DNA of 64,000 nt from Paralcaligenes sp. KSB-10 (lineage in GTDB: Bacteria > Pseudomonadota > Gammaproteobacteria > Burkholderiales > Burkholderiaceae_B). Location: positions 1,178,001-1,242,000 of the forward strand of contig NZ_CP089848.1 in assembly GCF_021266465.1 (NCBI RefSeq). Direction: 5' to 3'. Each line of letters begins with the position of its first letter. Position 1 is the stretch's first letter. The position numbers and the translations under genes are program-made. Positions 26,033 through 34,660 of the stretch are shown here, in pieces. A model generated the notes under the pieces. That model was not told where the DNA came from. It searched no databases and was given only the letters and a program-made list of their open reading frames with translations.

Positions 26033-26662
26033 TTTGTCCCCTCGCCCAGCTTGCCTGGCGGCTCTAAACAGCGCTCCCCGATCCCGGCCACCGCACCTCT
26101 CATGCGACAGCCCAAGTTACGCATTGAAGTAAAAAATTAGCTATTCGATCTATTTACAAATAGATTTTTTTATATATCGAATAAGAAATAATCAAAATTT
26201 CGCCATTGCTTGCCTGAGTTTTTTAATAATGTTACTTAACGAAACAAGCCAAGCAATTCTTAAATTTGGTTGCAAACATAACTTAATGTAAGTTTTATGT
26301 CTACGCAATTAACACTTTCTAGGGAAAACACCAGGAAGAAATAAGGCAAATAACGCCCTTACTTCAGCGCATTGACTCAAATTGAAAATTGCGAGCCGAG
26401 CCGCTTGATGCGGCGAAATGGCTCTCGGGATGGAGATACAAAATCGAACTTTAATTATTGTTTTGCTCGATCAATATTGCCTGGCTCGATCAATATTGTT
26501 TGGCTCGGTCAAAAAAGAATTTGATACGCGGCCACGACTTTGCGGCTGAAAACCCATGATGGGCGCCGCGGACAAAACACGGGGCCGAACGTCCTGTAAA
26601 CCCTATGCCTGGGCATGGGACCGGCAACAGGACTTCGGCGTAGAAGATGCTCGACAGGTGTG
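26033..26662. other. Long AT-rich intergenic region upstream of the autotransporter
   Basis: 630 bp without a credible gene, between the autotransporter start and the end of the tautomerase gene (both on the minus strand). 26130-26360 is strongly AT-rich (TTTTTTATATATCG, CTTAATGTAAGTTTTATG), which suits a horizontally acquired or silenced promoter. It also contains the 19-bp tandem repeat at 26465-26512. Confidence 0.6.
26465..26512 (+). repeat. Tandem 19-bp repeat (GCTCGATCAATATTG unit)
   Basis: Three units with exact 19-bp period begin at 26465, 26484 and 26503. The first two share GCTCGATCAATATTG; the third is partial (GCTCGGTCAA). Direct repeats of this size in a promoter region are usually protein-binding iterons. 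Confidence 0.75.
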
Positions 26663-27037
26663 TCAGCGGCCAGCCTGCTTGGCGCTGATGCCGCCTGCCA
26701 TACCCATGTTCGGTTTGGGAAAATCGATCAGCCTTACCCGTATGTTCTGCTCTGAAATGCCGGTGGCTTCATGCGCGGTTTTACTCAGCGCGGCAATCAG
26801 CGCGGACTTGAGCTCTTCATTGCGGCCTTCAATAAACTCCACTTGATACATTACGGTAGGCGCGCCGTACTGGCCGGCATCCAGATAGTGATCGCGCGAC
26901 AACTCGTGCAGCATGATCCGCACACTGGTAATCGGCGCGCCTATGCTGCTGACCACGGCATCGCTCGAACGCTCGAGCAGCTGTTTTTTCTGATCGGAAG
27001 ACAAACCCTGTGTAGCGGTAATCGTAATGTATGGCAT
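26663..27037 (-). CDS. Tautomerase superfamily protein (fused 4-oxalocrotonate tautomerase-like)
   Basis: A 124-residue protein, about twice the 4-OT length. The first unit starts MPYITITATQGLSSDQKK, where Pro2 becomes the catalytic N-terminal proline after Met removal. The second unit (about 60-120) has YQVEFIEGRNEELKSALIAALS and lacks its own terminal proline, as in fused tautomerases. These enzymes tautomerise or dehalogenate small oxo-acids. No pathway neighbour fixes the substrate. Confidence 0.8.
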   Translation of the reverse strand: MPYITITATQGLSSDQKKQLLERSSDAVVSSIGAPITSVRIMLHELSRDHYLDAGQYGAPTVMYQVEFIEGRNEELKSALIAALSKTAHEATGISEQNIRVRLIDFPKPNMGMAGGISAKQAGR

Positions 27038-27344
27038 GCAAACTCTCTCAAACGGAAGGAGGATAAAAGAGGATATGCCTGAGCGACAGGCATGCGTCGC
27101 CGCCAGCCCCGATTATCCGGCACCTGGCGCCGACCCCGGGATCAATCGTAACTCTTTTTGATTCGCGGCAGGGCCGCGGCAAACACGGCCGGGAATGTGC
27201 CCTTCTCCGTTCCGGGCGGCGCCGGGTGCGCATCCCGATCCCGCATCGTCAAATCCCCCTTATACTTGTGCACTGTCATCCCGACGCGCTCCCATCCCTA
27301 TACCGGTCGACGCGCCACGAGCCGCCATACTCCAAGGAACCGCA
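27038..27344. other. Divergent promoter region, tautomerase and MBL genes
   Basis: 307 bp between two divergent genes. A TATACT box at about 27261-27266 could serve the rightward MBL gene, whose ribosome site is CCAAGGAACC. I see no further ORF, RNA or repeat. Confidence 0.5.
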
Positions 27345-28211
27345 ATGCCGTCCTCTCTTGTTCAAGCTTTTTTTGATGAACATACTTCGACATTCACCTA
27401 TGTAGTCCATGACGCCGATTCCTCCGCATGCGCGATTATCGATTCGGTGCTGGATTACGACGCGGCATCGGGCCACACGTCCACCGCCTCGGCCGACAAA
27501 ATCATTGCCTGGGTGCGAGCACAAGGCCTGTCGGTCCAGTGGATTCTGGAAACCCATGCCCATGCCGACCATCTATCGGCCGCCGCCTACTTGAAAGAGC
27601 AGCTTGGCGGACAAATCGCCATCGGCGCGCAGATCCGGCGCGTGCAGCAGGTCTTCAAAAGTATTTTCAACCTGGAAAAAGAATTCCTGCCCAATGGCTC
27701 GCAATTCGATCGCCTGCTCAACGACGGCGAACACTTCCAGATCGGCAATCTGCGGGCCACCGCCCTGCATGTGCCTGGCCACACCCCCGCCGACATGGCC
27801 TATCGTATTGAAGATATAGGTGTATTCGTGGGCGATACCTTGTTTTTGCCGGATGTGGGCACCGCGCGCTGCGACTTTCCCGGCGGCGACGCACCGCGAT
27901 TGTACGAGTCCATCCAGGAAATACTCGGCCTGGATGAAAATACGGTACTTTATATGTGCCACGACTATCCACCCCCCGGGCGTGCACCGCAGTGTTTCAC
28001 AACCGTGGGAGCCCAGCGCAACGCCAACATTCACGTCCACGACGGCATCAGCGCGAATGAATTTGTCGCCATGCGTACCCGGCGCGACCAGACACTGGGT
28101 ATGCCGACGCTGATTTTGCCGGCAATACAAGTCAATATCCGCGCGGGATACTTTCCCGAACCCGAGGCCAACGGGGTGCGCTATCTGAAAATTCCAGTCA
28201 ATGGTTTGTGA
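27345..28211 (+). CDS. MBL-fold metallo-hydrolase, persulfide-dioxygenase-like (Blh/ETHE1 group)
   Basis: A 288-residue protein from the ATG at 27345 (AAGGA 6 nt upstream; a longer frame to 27195 lacks family support). The metal motif HAHADH lies at about 68-73. Further ligands are in GHTPADMAY and GDTLFLPDVGTARCDFPGGD, and the C-terminal MCHDY completes the site. The length and the C-terminal GMPTLILPAIQVNIRAG resemble Blh/SDO-type proteins that oxidise glutathione persulfide to sulfite. It stands alone, with no rhodanese or SQR gene adjacent, so the sulfide link is by family only. Confidence 0.78.
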   Translation: MPSSLVQAFFDEHTSTFTYVVHDADSSACAIIDSVLDYDAASGHTSTASADKIIAWVRAQGLSVQWILETHAHADHLSAAAYLKEQLGGQIAIGAQIRRVQQVFKSIFNLEKEFLPNGSQFDRLLNDGEHFQIGNLRATALHVPGHTPADMAYRIEDIGVFVGDTLFLPDVGTARCDFPGGDAPRLYESIQEILGLDENTVLYMCHDYPPPGRAPQCFTTVGAQRNANIHVHDGISANEFVAMRTRRDQTLGMPTLILPAIQVNIRAGYFPEPEANGVRYLKIPVNGL

Positions 28212-28324
28212 ACGCGGGCGACAAGGCCGGGGAACCTCTGCCAAAAACCCAGGTCATTAAGAACGACCGGCCAGCAGCCAGCCAAACCCCGGAGTGCCAG
28301 GCACTCTCCCGTTACGGAGCATGA

Positions 28325-30238
28325 ATGAACTGGAATCACGAGCTACTTGAAAGTGGGCTTTGGATATTAAAAGCCTACGCCATCACTGTCGTACTTGCCG
28401 GACTGGCAATCTGGGCTCTGGTTCGATTCACGATATGGGGGCGGCAGTTCTGGACTCTGGCAAAAGGCTATTTTTCTCCGAAACGCAGTTGGCAACCTCT
28501 GATCGCGCTGGCCTTCATCCTGTTTTTAACGCTGTGCGGCGTGCGCCTGGATGTGCTGTTTTCGTCCTGGTACAACAATATGTATACCGCGCTGCAGAAG
28601 CTCGATGAAACCGAATTCTGGTTTGCCATGTGGCTGTTCGCGGTTCTGGCAACGACGCATGTCATCCGTTCGCTCATCGATTTTTATGTAGAACAGGCCT
28701 TCACCATTCATTGGCGCGTCTGGCTGAACGAACAGATGCTCAGCCGCTGGCTCGATCATCAGGCCTACTACCGAACCCAGTACCTCGACAAACCCACAGA
28801 CAACCCCGACCAGCGCATACAACAGGACGTAAACAGCTTCGTCTCAACATCGCTGACCTTATCGATGGGCGTGGTAAACGCGCTGGTGTCGACCTTTGCC
28901 TTCACCCTGATCTTGTGGAATTTATCCGGCCCCCTGTCTGTCATGGGGCTGGACATTCCACGCGGCATGGTCTTTCTGGTGTTCCTGTACGTATTGGTGG
29001 CCACTGTATTCGCCATACGCATCGGCCGTCCGCTCATAAGCCTGAATTTTTTGAACGAACGCTTTAATGCCGATTATCGATACGCACTGGTGCGCTTGCG
29101 CGAATACGCGGAAAGCGTGGCCTTTTATGCCGGCGAAAAAGTGGAAGGCGCCCTGCTGCGCAATCGTTTTGCGCAAGTCATCGCCAACTCGTGGGCAATT
29201 GTGTACCGATCCCTGAAGTTCCTGGGGTTCAATTTTTCCATCACGCAGGCGGCGGTGGTTTTCCCTTTCATTATCCAGGCGCAACGTTTTTTCACGAAAA
29301 AAATCAGCCTGGGCGATTTGATCCAGACCGCCCAGGCTTTTGGGCGCCTGCAGGACAATCTGTCGTTTTTCCGAAATGCCTACGATAGCTTTGCCGCATA
29401 CCGGGCCACTCTCGACCGCCTGACCGGCTTCACCACCGCCATCAGGCATTCATACGAGCTACCCACGCCGCAAGTGCAAGCCCAAGGCAAACGGGTCGCG
29501 CTCGACCATCTGACCGTGCTCACGCCAAGCCGGCAGCTCCTGATCAACCGCCTGTCGCTCGAGGTTCAACCAGGCGCGCCGCTGCTGATCCGCGGCGCCT
29601 CCGGATCGGGCAAAACCACGTTATTGCGCTCGATTGCCGGTCTTTGGCCCTATTGCGAAGGGGGCATTATCCGGCCCGAGAGCGGCGCACTGTTCCTGTC
29701 GCAAAAGCCGTATCTGCCGCTCGGAAGCCTGCGCGAGGCCTTGTACTACCCAAGCCAGTTGCCGGGCGCGGCCGGTACATCCATTATCGCCAGTCCCCAA
29801 CGCCAACAGGAAGCCGCTATGACAAGTTCGCGCGGCGGCTCGGCAAACCTCGATACCCTTCTTGTCTCCAGCGACTCGCTGCTTGAAACCCAGCCATCGA
29901 ACCTCTCCGACGGCCAGGCCCAGGAGGTGCTCAAGCAGGTGCAACTGGGCCACCTTATCGACAAACTCGACGAAGTCGCGGACTGGGGCCGCATCCTGTC
30001 GCTGGGCGAACAACAACGCCTGGCATTCGGCCGCATGCTCCTGGCCCGGCCCGACGCCGCTTTCCTGGATGAGGCCAGTTCAGCCCTGGACGAAGGGCTG
30101 GAAGAATCCATGTACCGACTGACGCGCGAGCATCTGCCTGACATGATATTGCTGAGCGTAGGCCATCGCAGCACATTGGTGGCGCACCATTCCCGGCAAC
30201 TTATCATCAAGGGGGGCGGAGCCTGGGAATTGAGCTGA
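28325..30238 (+). CDS. ABC transporter, fused permease-ATPase (YddA/SbmA-BacA type)
   Basis: A 637-residue half-transporter. The SbmA/BacA-like membrane domain (about 1-370; helices near 18-40, 60-80, 100-120, 180-230) includes FYVEQAFTIHWRVWLNEQMLSRWL and the EAA-like EYAESVAFYAGE. The ATPase (about 395-635) has Walker A GASGSGKTT, a degenerate signature LSLGEQQRLAFGR and Walker B AAFLDEASSALDE. A Gly/Ser/Gln-rich insert (about 495-535) sits between the Q-loop region and the signature. Relatives transport peptides, vitamin B12 or long-chain acyl compounds. No operon partner. Confidence 0.85.
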   Translation: MNWNHELLESGLWILKAYAITVVLAGLAIWALVRFTIWGRQFWTLAKGYFSPKRSWQPLIALAFILFLTLCGVRLDVLFSSWYNNMYTALQKLDETEFWFAMWLFAVLATTHVIRSLIDFYVEQAFTIHWRVWLNEQMLSRWLDHQAYYRTQYLDKPTDNPDQRIQQDVNSFVSTSLTLSMGVVNALVSTFAFTLILWNLSGPLSVMGLDIPRGMVFLVFLYVLVATVFAIRIGRPLISLNFLNERFNADYRYALVRLREYAESVAFYAGEKVEGALLRNRFAQVIANSWAIVYRSLKFLGFNFSITQAAVVFPFIIQAQRFFTKKISLGDLIQTAQAFGRLQDNLSFFRNAYDSFAAYRATLDRLTGFTTAIRHSYELPTPQVQAQGKRVALDHLTVLTPSRQLLINRLSLEVQPGAPLLIRGASGSGKTTLLRSIAGLWPYCEGGIIRPESGALFLSQKPYLPLGSLREALYYPSQLPGAAGTSIIASPQRQQEAAMTSSRGGSANLDTLLVSSDSLLETQPSNLSDGQAQEVLKQVQLGHLIDKLDEVADWGRILSLGEQQRLAFGRMLLARPDAAFLDEASSALDEGLEESMYRLTREHLPDMILLSVGHRSTLVAHHSRQLIIKGGGAWELS

Positions 30239-30343
30239 ATCACGCCCTGCTGCGGCATCCAATCCGGTGCCTGGCGCTGGCCGAGGGTCCAGCCCTACGG
30301 GCCACGCCGACTTTAATCCACTGCCCTTGATACTTGGTCAATC

Positions 30344-30718
30344 ATGAACTATTCGATCGTCAAACATTTGCACGTAAGCGCTGCCGCCATAAGCATTATC
30401 CTGTTCGCGCTGCGGGCCTATTGGTCTGTCACCGGTTCGGGCAAGCTGCAACTGCGCGCAATCAAGATTCTTCCGCATGTAGTAGATACGGTGTTGCTCG
30501 TTTGCGGCATTATTCTTACTTTCATGCTGGGCGGCCTGCAGCCGTGGATCGTGGCCAAATTGCTGGCCCTGGTCCTTTACATAGGGATAGGCACGATCGC
30601 GATCAAGCGCGGCAAAACCTCCGGGACACGAGCCTTGGCAGCCCTGGTCGCCATTGCCGTTTTCTTTTATATCGTGGGCGTGGCCATACGGCACAATCCT
30701 ATGTCGTGGCTGGGTTAG
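30344..30718 (+). CDS. SirB2 family membrane protein
   Basis: A 124-residue protein with four hydrophobic helices (about 10-28, 45-65, 70-88, 98-116). The SirB2 pattern is visible (KHLHVSAAAISIILFALR, LPHVVDTVLLVCGI, PWIVAKLLALVLYI). Function is unknown. Its TAG stop (30716-30718) lies within the terminal TTAG of repeat block III. Confidence 0.85.
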   Translation: MNYSIVKHLHVSAAAISIILFALRAYWSVTGSGKLQLRAIKILPHVVDTVLLVCGIILTFMLGGLQPWIVAKLLALVLYIGIGTIAIKRGKTSGTRALAALVAIAVFFYIVGVAIRHNPMSWLG

Positions 30719-31217
30719 GCGCATTTTTGGTTCGGATGTTTACTGCGCTGAACGTGGTTCCGTGACTGTCGTTTTGAACCGTTCAGGTTTGGGCTTATTA
30801 CTTTGTACTTTGGACGGTAGTTCTATTAAGACGCCGCAGGGTGGGCTTGCATAGAGAGAGAGGCATTGGGGTCATGCACCGAGAGAAACGTTGAGATCAT
30901 GCATCGAGGTATACGTTGGGCCGGCAAGCTCATTCCACGCATGCCATTACGCGAGCCGTCTATCGGGGCTTGGGGTCAGGACCGGCGTAAGGCGTGCGCC
31001 GGATTTAGCTCGGCAAGGCGGGGGTAGTCGTCGGGCGCTGTCTGAACGGAGCCTCGCGCAGTGTGCGAGGCGCAGTGAGTTCGCCCGACGCCCGCCTTGA
31101 CGAGCTAAATCCGGATGAAGCACGCCGTGCCGGGCCTGACCCCAAGCTCCGATAGACGGCGTCTTCAAATACCAAACCGTCAAATGCCGTAAACAACTCA
31201 AACCAAAAACTACGCTA
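30715..31217. repeat. Composite hairpin element, block III (hairpin A collapsed)
   Basis: It fills the space between the convergent sirB2 and sulfatase genes. The left end GCGCATTTTTGGTTCGG (30719 on) and the right end (31186-31217) are inverted relatives. Hairpin B is complete (30955-31160). Of hairpin A only the leading AAGACGCCGCAGGGTGGGC (30829-30847) remains, joined directly to the TTGC that normally follows the far arm. This looks like deletion of the hairpin. Confidence 0.82.
30955..31160 (+). repeat. Type B long hairpin, copy III
   Basis: The outer arms are GGCTTGGGGTCAG/CTGACCCCAAGC, where copy I has GGCTAGGGTCAG/CTGACCCTAGCC, so both sides changed together. The inner stem has one mismatch. 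The apical palindrome is GCCTCGCGCA...TGCGAGGC. Confidence 0.85.
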
Positions 31218-31236
31218 GTGCGCTGCGGATTACCAA

Positions 31237-32799
31237 TCACCACTGCCCGTAAAACACGCCAGCCTTCTTGTAGGCATCGGTCCCCTTTTCGACCGACTCG
31301 TCCGTTACCGTGGTACGACGCTTAAGATGCGTAAACCAGTCGAACAGCCTGGCCTTCAGTTCCCCGCGAACAGCCGCATGACCGGCATCCCGGCCCAGGT
31401 CCTGGAATTGCTCCGGATCGGCCTGCAAATCGTAGAGCTGTTCGGGCTCACCCATCCAGTACACATATAGCCAGCGATCGGTGCGCACCGACCACGCGCG
31501 AGCTGTCTGCGGCGTCTTGTGCACCAGCAGGCGCGCCAGCCGATAACTGTAGTCGAGTTCGGAAAATACGCAATCGCGCCAGGCTTCGGGTTCACCATGC
31601 AAGATCGGCAAAAGGCTGCGCCCTTCCAGGCGATGTGCCGCCAAAGGAATATTCAAGGCCTCGAGCAGCGTCGGCAAGACATCGACCGACTCCACCATGC
31701 GCGATTCGACCCGGCCGCGCGACACATCGGCGGCGGGCGACGGATCCATCACGATAAAGGGAACGCGCTGCACAGTATCGTAGAACAACTCTTTTTCGCC
31801 GAGCCAATGGTCTCCGAGGAAATCGCCGTGATCCGCCGTGAACACGATGAGGGTATTTTGCATCAACCCAGTACGCTCCATGTACTCGAACAACCGCCCC
31901 AAATGATCGTCAAGCTGAGTAATCAAGCCCTGATAAGCCGGACGCACCACCCGTATGCAATCATCCTGCGCAAAACTCAGGCTTTCTTCCTGTTGGCGAT
32001 ATGCCGCCACGACCGGATGCGCATTCTGTTTTTCGGACTCGTTGCGAATCACAGGCAAACACTGGTCCGCACTGTACATGGCGTGATAAGGAGCCGGAGC
32101 AATGTACGGCCAATGCGGCTTGACGTAGCTGAGGTGCAACACCCAAGGCTGGCCGCCCATTTTCCGCATGAAACCCAAAGCCTGATCGGTCATGTAAGCC
32201 GTTTCGGAATGCTTTTCTTCCACCAGCGACGGAAAGCGGGAATTGCGCATATGCCAGCCACTCACCACTTTGCCGGTGTGATCGCGCGCTGAAATCACGA
32301 AATCGGTCCAGGGATCGTCCGACACATACCCCTGGCGGCGCAGGTATGCCGGATAGCCGCTTTCCTCGCCAGGTTCGTGGTGGCCATCGTAGCGATCGAT
32401 TTCCTCGAATCCGCCACTGGCCAGCAAGCGTCCCAATTCGGATCCGCCATCGATAGCCAGGCGTTCCAGGCCGGCGTGGTCGGGCATGACATGGGTTTTT
32501 CCCGCCAGCACCAGTTTGCGCTGATGATTACGCAAATACTCGCCCATGGTGACTTCGCCCACCGGCAAAGGCACCCGGTTCCAGGTAGCCCCATGGGTAG
32601 ACGGATAGCGCCCCGTGTAATAGCTCATGCGCGAAGGGCCGCATACGCCCGAATTCACGAACGCGCGTTCGAAACGCACGCCTTTTTTCGCGAGGCCGTC
32701 GATATTGGGCGTCCGCATGTATGGATGTCCGTAGCACCCCAAATGATCGGCGCGCAATTGATCGGACATAATGAACAAGACATTCTGAATCTGGGCCAT
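31237..32799 (-). CDS. Type I sulfatase / phosphonate monoester hydrolase family enzyme
   Basis: A 520-residue enzyme of the alkaline-phosphatase superfamily. The formylglycine precursor is C53 in CGPSR (C-x-P-S-R). Metal ligands are in IMSDQLRADH near the N-terminus and FTADHGDFLGDH (about 325-336). There is no signal peptide, so it is cytoplasmic, unlike many arylsulfatases. Layout and length resemble PMH/choline-sulfatase-like enzymes. The ATG at 32799 has no strong ribosome site; an upstream TTG at 32844 is possible. It follows the Bug receptor gene by 136 bp on the same strand. Confidence 0.82.
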   Translation of the reverse strand: MAQIQNVLFIMSDQLRADHLGCYGHPYMRTPNIDGLAKKGVRFERAFVNSGVCGPSRMSYYTGRYPSTHGATWNRVPLPVGEVTMGEYLRNHQRKLVLAGKTHVMPDHAGLERLAIDGGSELGRLLASGGFEEIDRYDGHHEPGEESGYPAYLRRQGYVSDDPWTDFVISARDHTGKVVSGWHMRNSRFPSLVEEKHSETAYMTDQALGFMRKMGGQPWVLHLSYVKPHWPYIAPAPYHAMYSADQCLPVIRNESEKQNAHPVVAAYRQQEESLSFAQDDCIRVVRPAYQGLITQLDDHLGRLFEYMERTGLMQNTLIVFTADHGDFLGDHWLGEKELFYDTVQRVPFIVMDPSPAADVSRGRVESRMVESVDVLPTLLEALNIPLAAHRLEGRSLLPILHGEPEAWRDCVFSELDYSYRLARLLVHKTPQTARAWSVRTDRWLYVYWMGEPEQLYDLQADPEQFQDLGRDAGHAAVRGELKARLFDWFTHLKRRTTVTDESVEKGTDAYKKAGVFYGQW

Positions 32800-32935
32800 C
32801 GACTTTGCGCGAGAACCTTTGGGCTGAACAACAACGGCACACAATGTCCGGCGCCCCGCCCTCGCCTACCTCCGTTAATGATTATCGCAAACCGCGAACG
32901 GCCCGAGCCGCCTGCGGCCTCAGCGCCTGGACCGC

Positions 32936-33925
32936 CTATTTTTCCACCACATAGCCTGAACTCTCGACAACCGGCGCCCATTGTTTGCGGAACGCATCGA
33001 CCATTTTCCTCGTTTCAGCGGCGCCGGCCACAACAGGGACCAGGTCGTTCTGTTCCAGGATTTTCTGCACGCTGGGCGTGGAAAGAGTGTCCATGATAGC
33101 CCGGCTCAGGATCTTGACCTTGGCATCGGGCATGGTGGCGGGGGCAAAGAACGCATTCCAGCCAAAAGCCTCGAGCCCGACACCCGCCTGTGTAAAAGTA
33201 GGCACATCCGGCGTCCTGATTTCACGCTTGGCGCCCGAAGTGGCCAGGATACGGATTTTCCCGCCCACATGCTGCGGAGTCTGCACGTCCAGCGTATCGA
33301 TGGCCACCGGAATCGAATTGCCGATAAGATCGGTCATGACGGGCGCCGATCCGCGATAGCCTATCACTTGCCCTTTGATACCGATTTTCCCGGCAAGCAT
33401 CAATGCAAAAAAGTGAGGCAGGCTGCCCGTAGCCGGCACGCCCACATTGAACTCTTTGGGATGCGCCTTGGCCCACTCGATGAGCTGAGACAAATTCTTG
33501 ATGGGATTTGTGGCCGCCACAGCCACGCCGAAGCCATATTTGGTCACTATCGACACCGGCTTGAAATCCTTGACGGGGTCATAGTTCAACTGCTTGTACA
33601 CCAATGGCGCCACCACCATCACCGCCGGATTGCCCAACAGCAATACATTCTTGCCCGCCGGCGTCGCCTTGACATACGCGGCAGCGATGCGGCCGCCCGC
33701 GCCGGTCTTGTTTTCCACAATCACGGAAACTCCGAGCTTGTGCTGCAGTTCTTGCGAAACAATGCGGGCGGTGCGATCCGAAGTTCCCCCCGGCGCATAA
33801 CCGACCACCAGCGTCAAGGGCCCATCGAGCTTTGCCGATTCGGCATGGGCGGCCGTCATGGCCAGGCTCGAACACGCCGCGATCGCAGCAACAATCGCCT
33901 TTATTTTTAATAGATTGCCGTGCAT
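32936..33925 (-). CDS. Bug family tripartite tricarboxylate transporter receptor
   Basis: A 329-residue periplasmic protein. The signal peptide is cut after AAHA (about 28). The Bug fold shows LTLVVGYAPGGTSDRTARIV, VIVENKTGAGG, LLGNPAVMVVAPLVYKQLNYDPVKDF and RILATSGAKREIRTPDVPTF. AGGAGA precedes the ATG. Such receptors are very abundant in Alcaligenaceae and often lack adjacent TctAB membrane genes, as here. The neighbouring sulfatase suggests a sulfate-ester or organic-acid ligand, by inference only. Confidence 0.9.
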   Translation of the reverse strand: MHGNLLKIKAIVAAIAACSSLAMTAAHAESAKLDGPLTLVVGYAPGGTSDRTARIVSQELQHKLGVSVIVENKTGAGGRIAAAYVKATPAGKNVLLLGNPAVMVVAPLVYKQLNYDPVKDFKPVSIVTKYGFGVAVAATNPIKNLSQLIEWAKAHPKEFNVGVPATGSLPHFFALMLAGKIGIKGQVIGYRGSAPVMTDLIGNSIPVAIDTLDVQTPQHVGGKIRILATSGAKREIRTPDVPTFTQAGVGLEAFGWNAFFAPATMPDAKVKILSRAIMDTLSTPSVQKILEQNDLVPVVAGAAETRKMVDAFRKQWAPVVESSGYVVEK

Positions 33926-33982
33926 GATGGTCTCCTGATTTTCATATGACTATGATTTGCAGCTTAACAAGCACGCCGGTAA

Positions 33983-33995
33983 TTGATCTAATCAA
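33983..33995. promoter_or_regulatory. Palindrome TTGAT-CTA-ATCAA, candidate MarR operator
   Basis: A perfect 5-3-5 dyad in the 96-bp gap between the divergent bug and marR genes. Size and placement fit a MarR-family operator controlling both directions. Confidence 0.5.
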
Positions 33996-34021
33996 GTATC
34001 TGGCAACAAGGGAAAACACTT

Positions 34022-34591
34022 ATGGTCGAGGCAGCATCCCGGCCCTCACCCGGCCGCAGCACTCGGGCAGGCGCAAGCCCCGCGCCTGTTGTGCCCGAGC
34101 CAACCATCCAGGACATGACGGTGTTTCGCATTTATCGAGCGTGGTCCGGGGCCAATCCGATCTTCACGCGCCTGTGCGAAGGCCGGTTCAATATCACGCG
34201 ACGGGAATGGCGCATCCTGGCCACCGCGGCCGTCAACGGCCGGCTCGGCTCGGCGGCGCTGGCCAAAGCGGCCAATCTCGATCTGGTACGCACCTCGCGA
34301 ACCATCAGCACACTGTGCAACAAAGGCTGGCTGATCCGCCATCGCAATTCGCGCGACGCCCGCAATATTTTCATCGACGTCAGCGAGGCCGGCCACGCGC
34401 TCTACCGGCAGATCATGCCCACCATCGTCGAGCTGAACGCCCAGGTCACCCAGGATCTGGATGCCGATGAATTGCGTGTGCTCAGGAAAGCCCTGGACAA
34501 GATCACCCTGCGCGCGCAGCGCATGCTGGAGGTCGAAATCATAAAAGAACGCCCGCACAGGGGGCAGCCGGGCAAGCGGAAAACCGGCTGA
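34022..34591 (+). CDS. MarR family transcriptional regulator
   Basis: A 189-residue protein. A Pro/Ala-rich N-terminal tail (1-30) precedes the winged helix (FNITRREWRILATAAVNGRLGSAALAKAANLDLVRTSRTISTL, wing HRNSRDARNIFIDVSEAG). The C-terminal dimerisation helix ends in a basic tail. AAGGGAA lies 7 nt before the ATG. It is divergent from the Bug receptor and sulfatase genes and so is their likely regulator, sensing an aromatic or organic acid ligand in the usual MarR manner. Confidence 0.85.
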   Translation: MVEAASRPSPGRSTRAGASPAPVVPEPTIQDMTVFRIYRAWSGANPIFTRLCEGRFNITRREWRILATAAVNGRLGSAALAKAANLDLVRTSRTISTLCNKGWLIRHRNSRDARNIFIDVSEAGHALYRQIMPTIVELNAQVTQDLDADELRVLRKALDKITLRAQRMLEVEIIKERPHRGQPGKRKTG

Positions 34592-34660
34592 AGCGAGCGC
34601 CGAAGGTGACTGCAAGAGATTCCCCTTGCGATCACCCGCCATTCGCGTTCTTTAAGCGAA

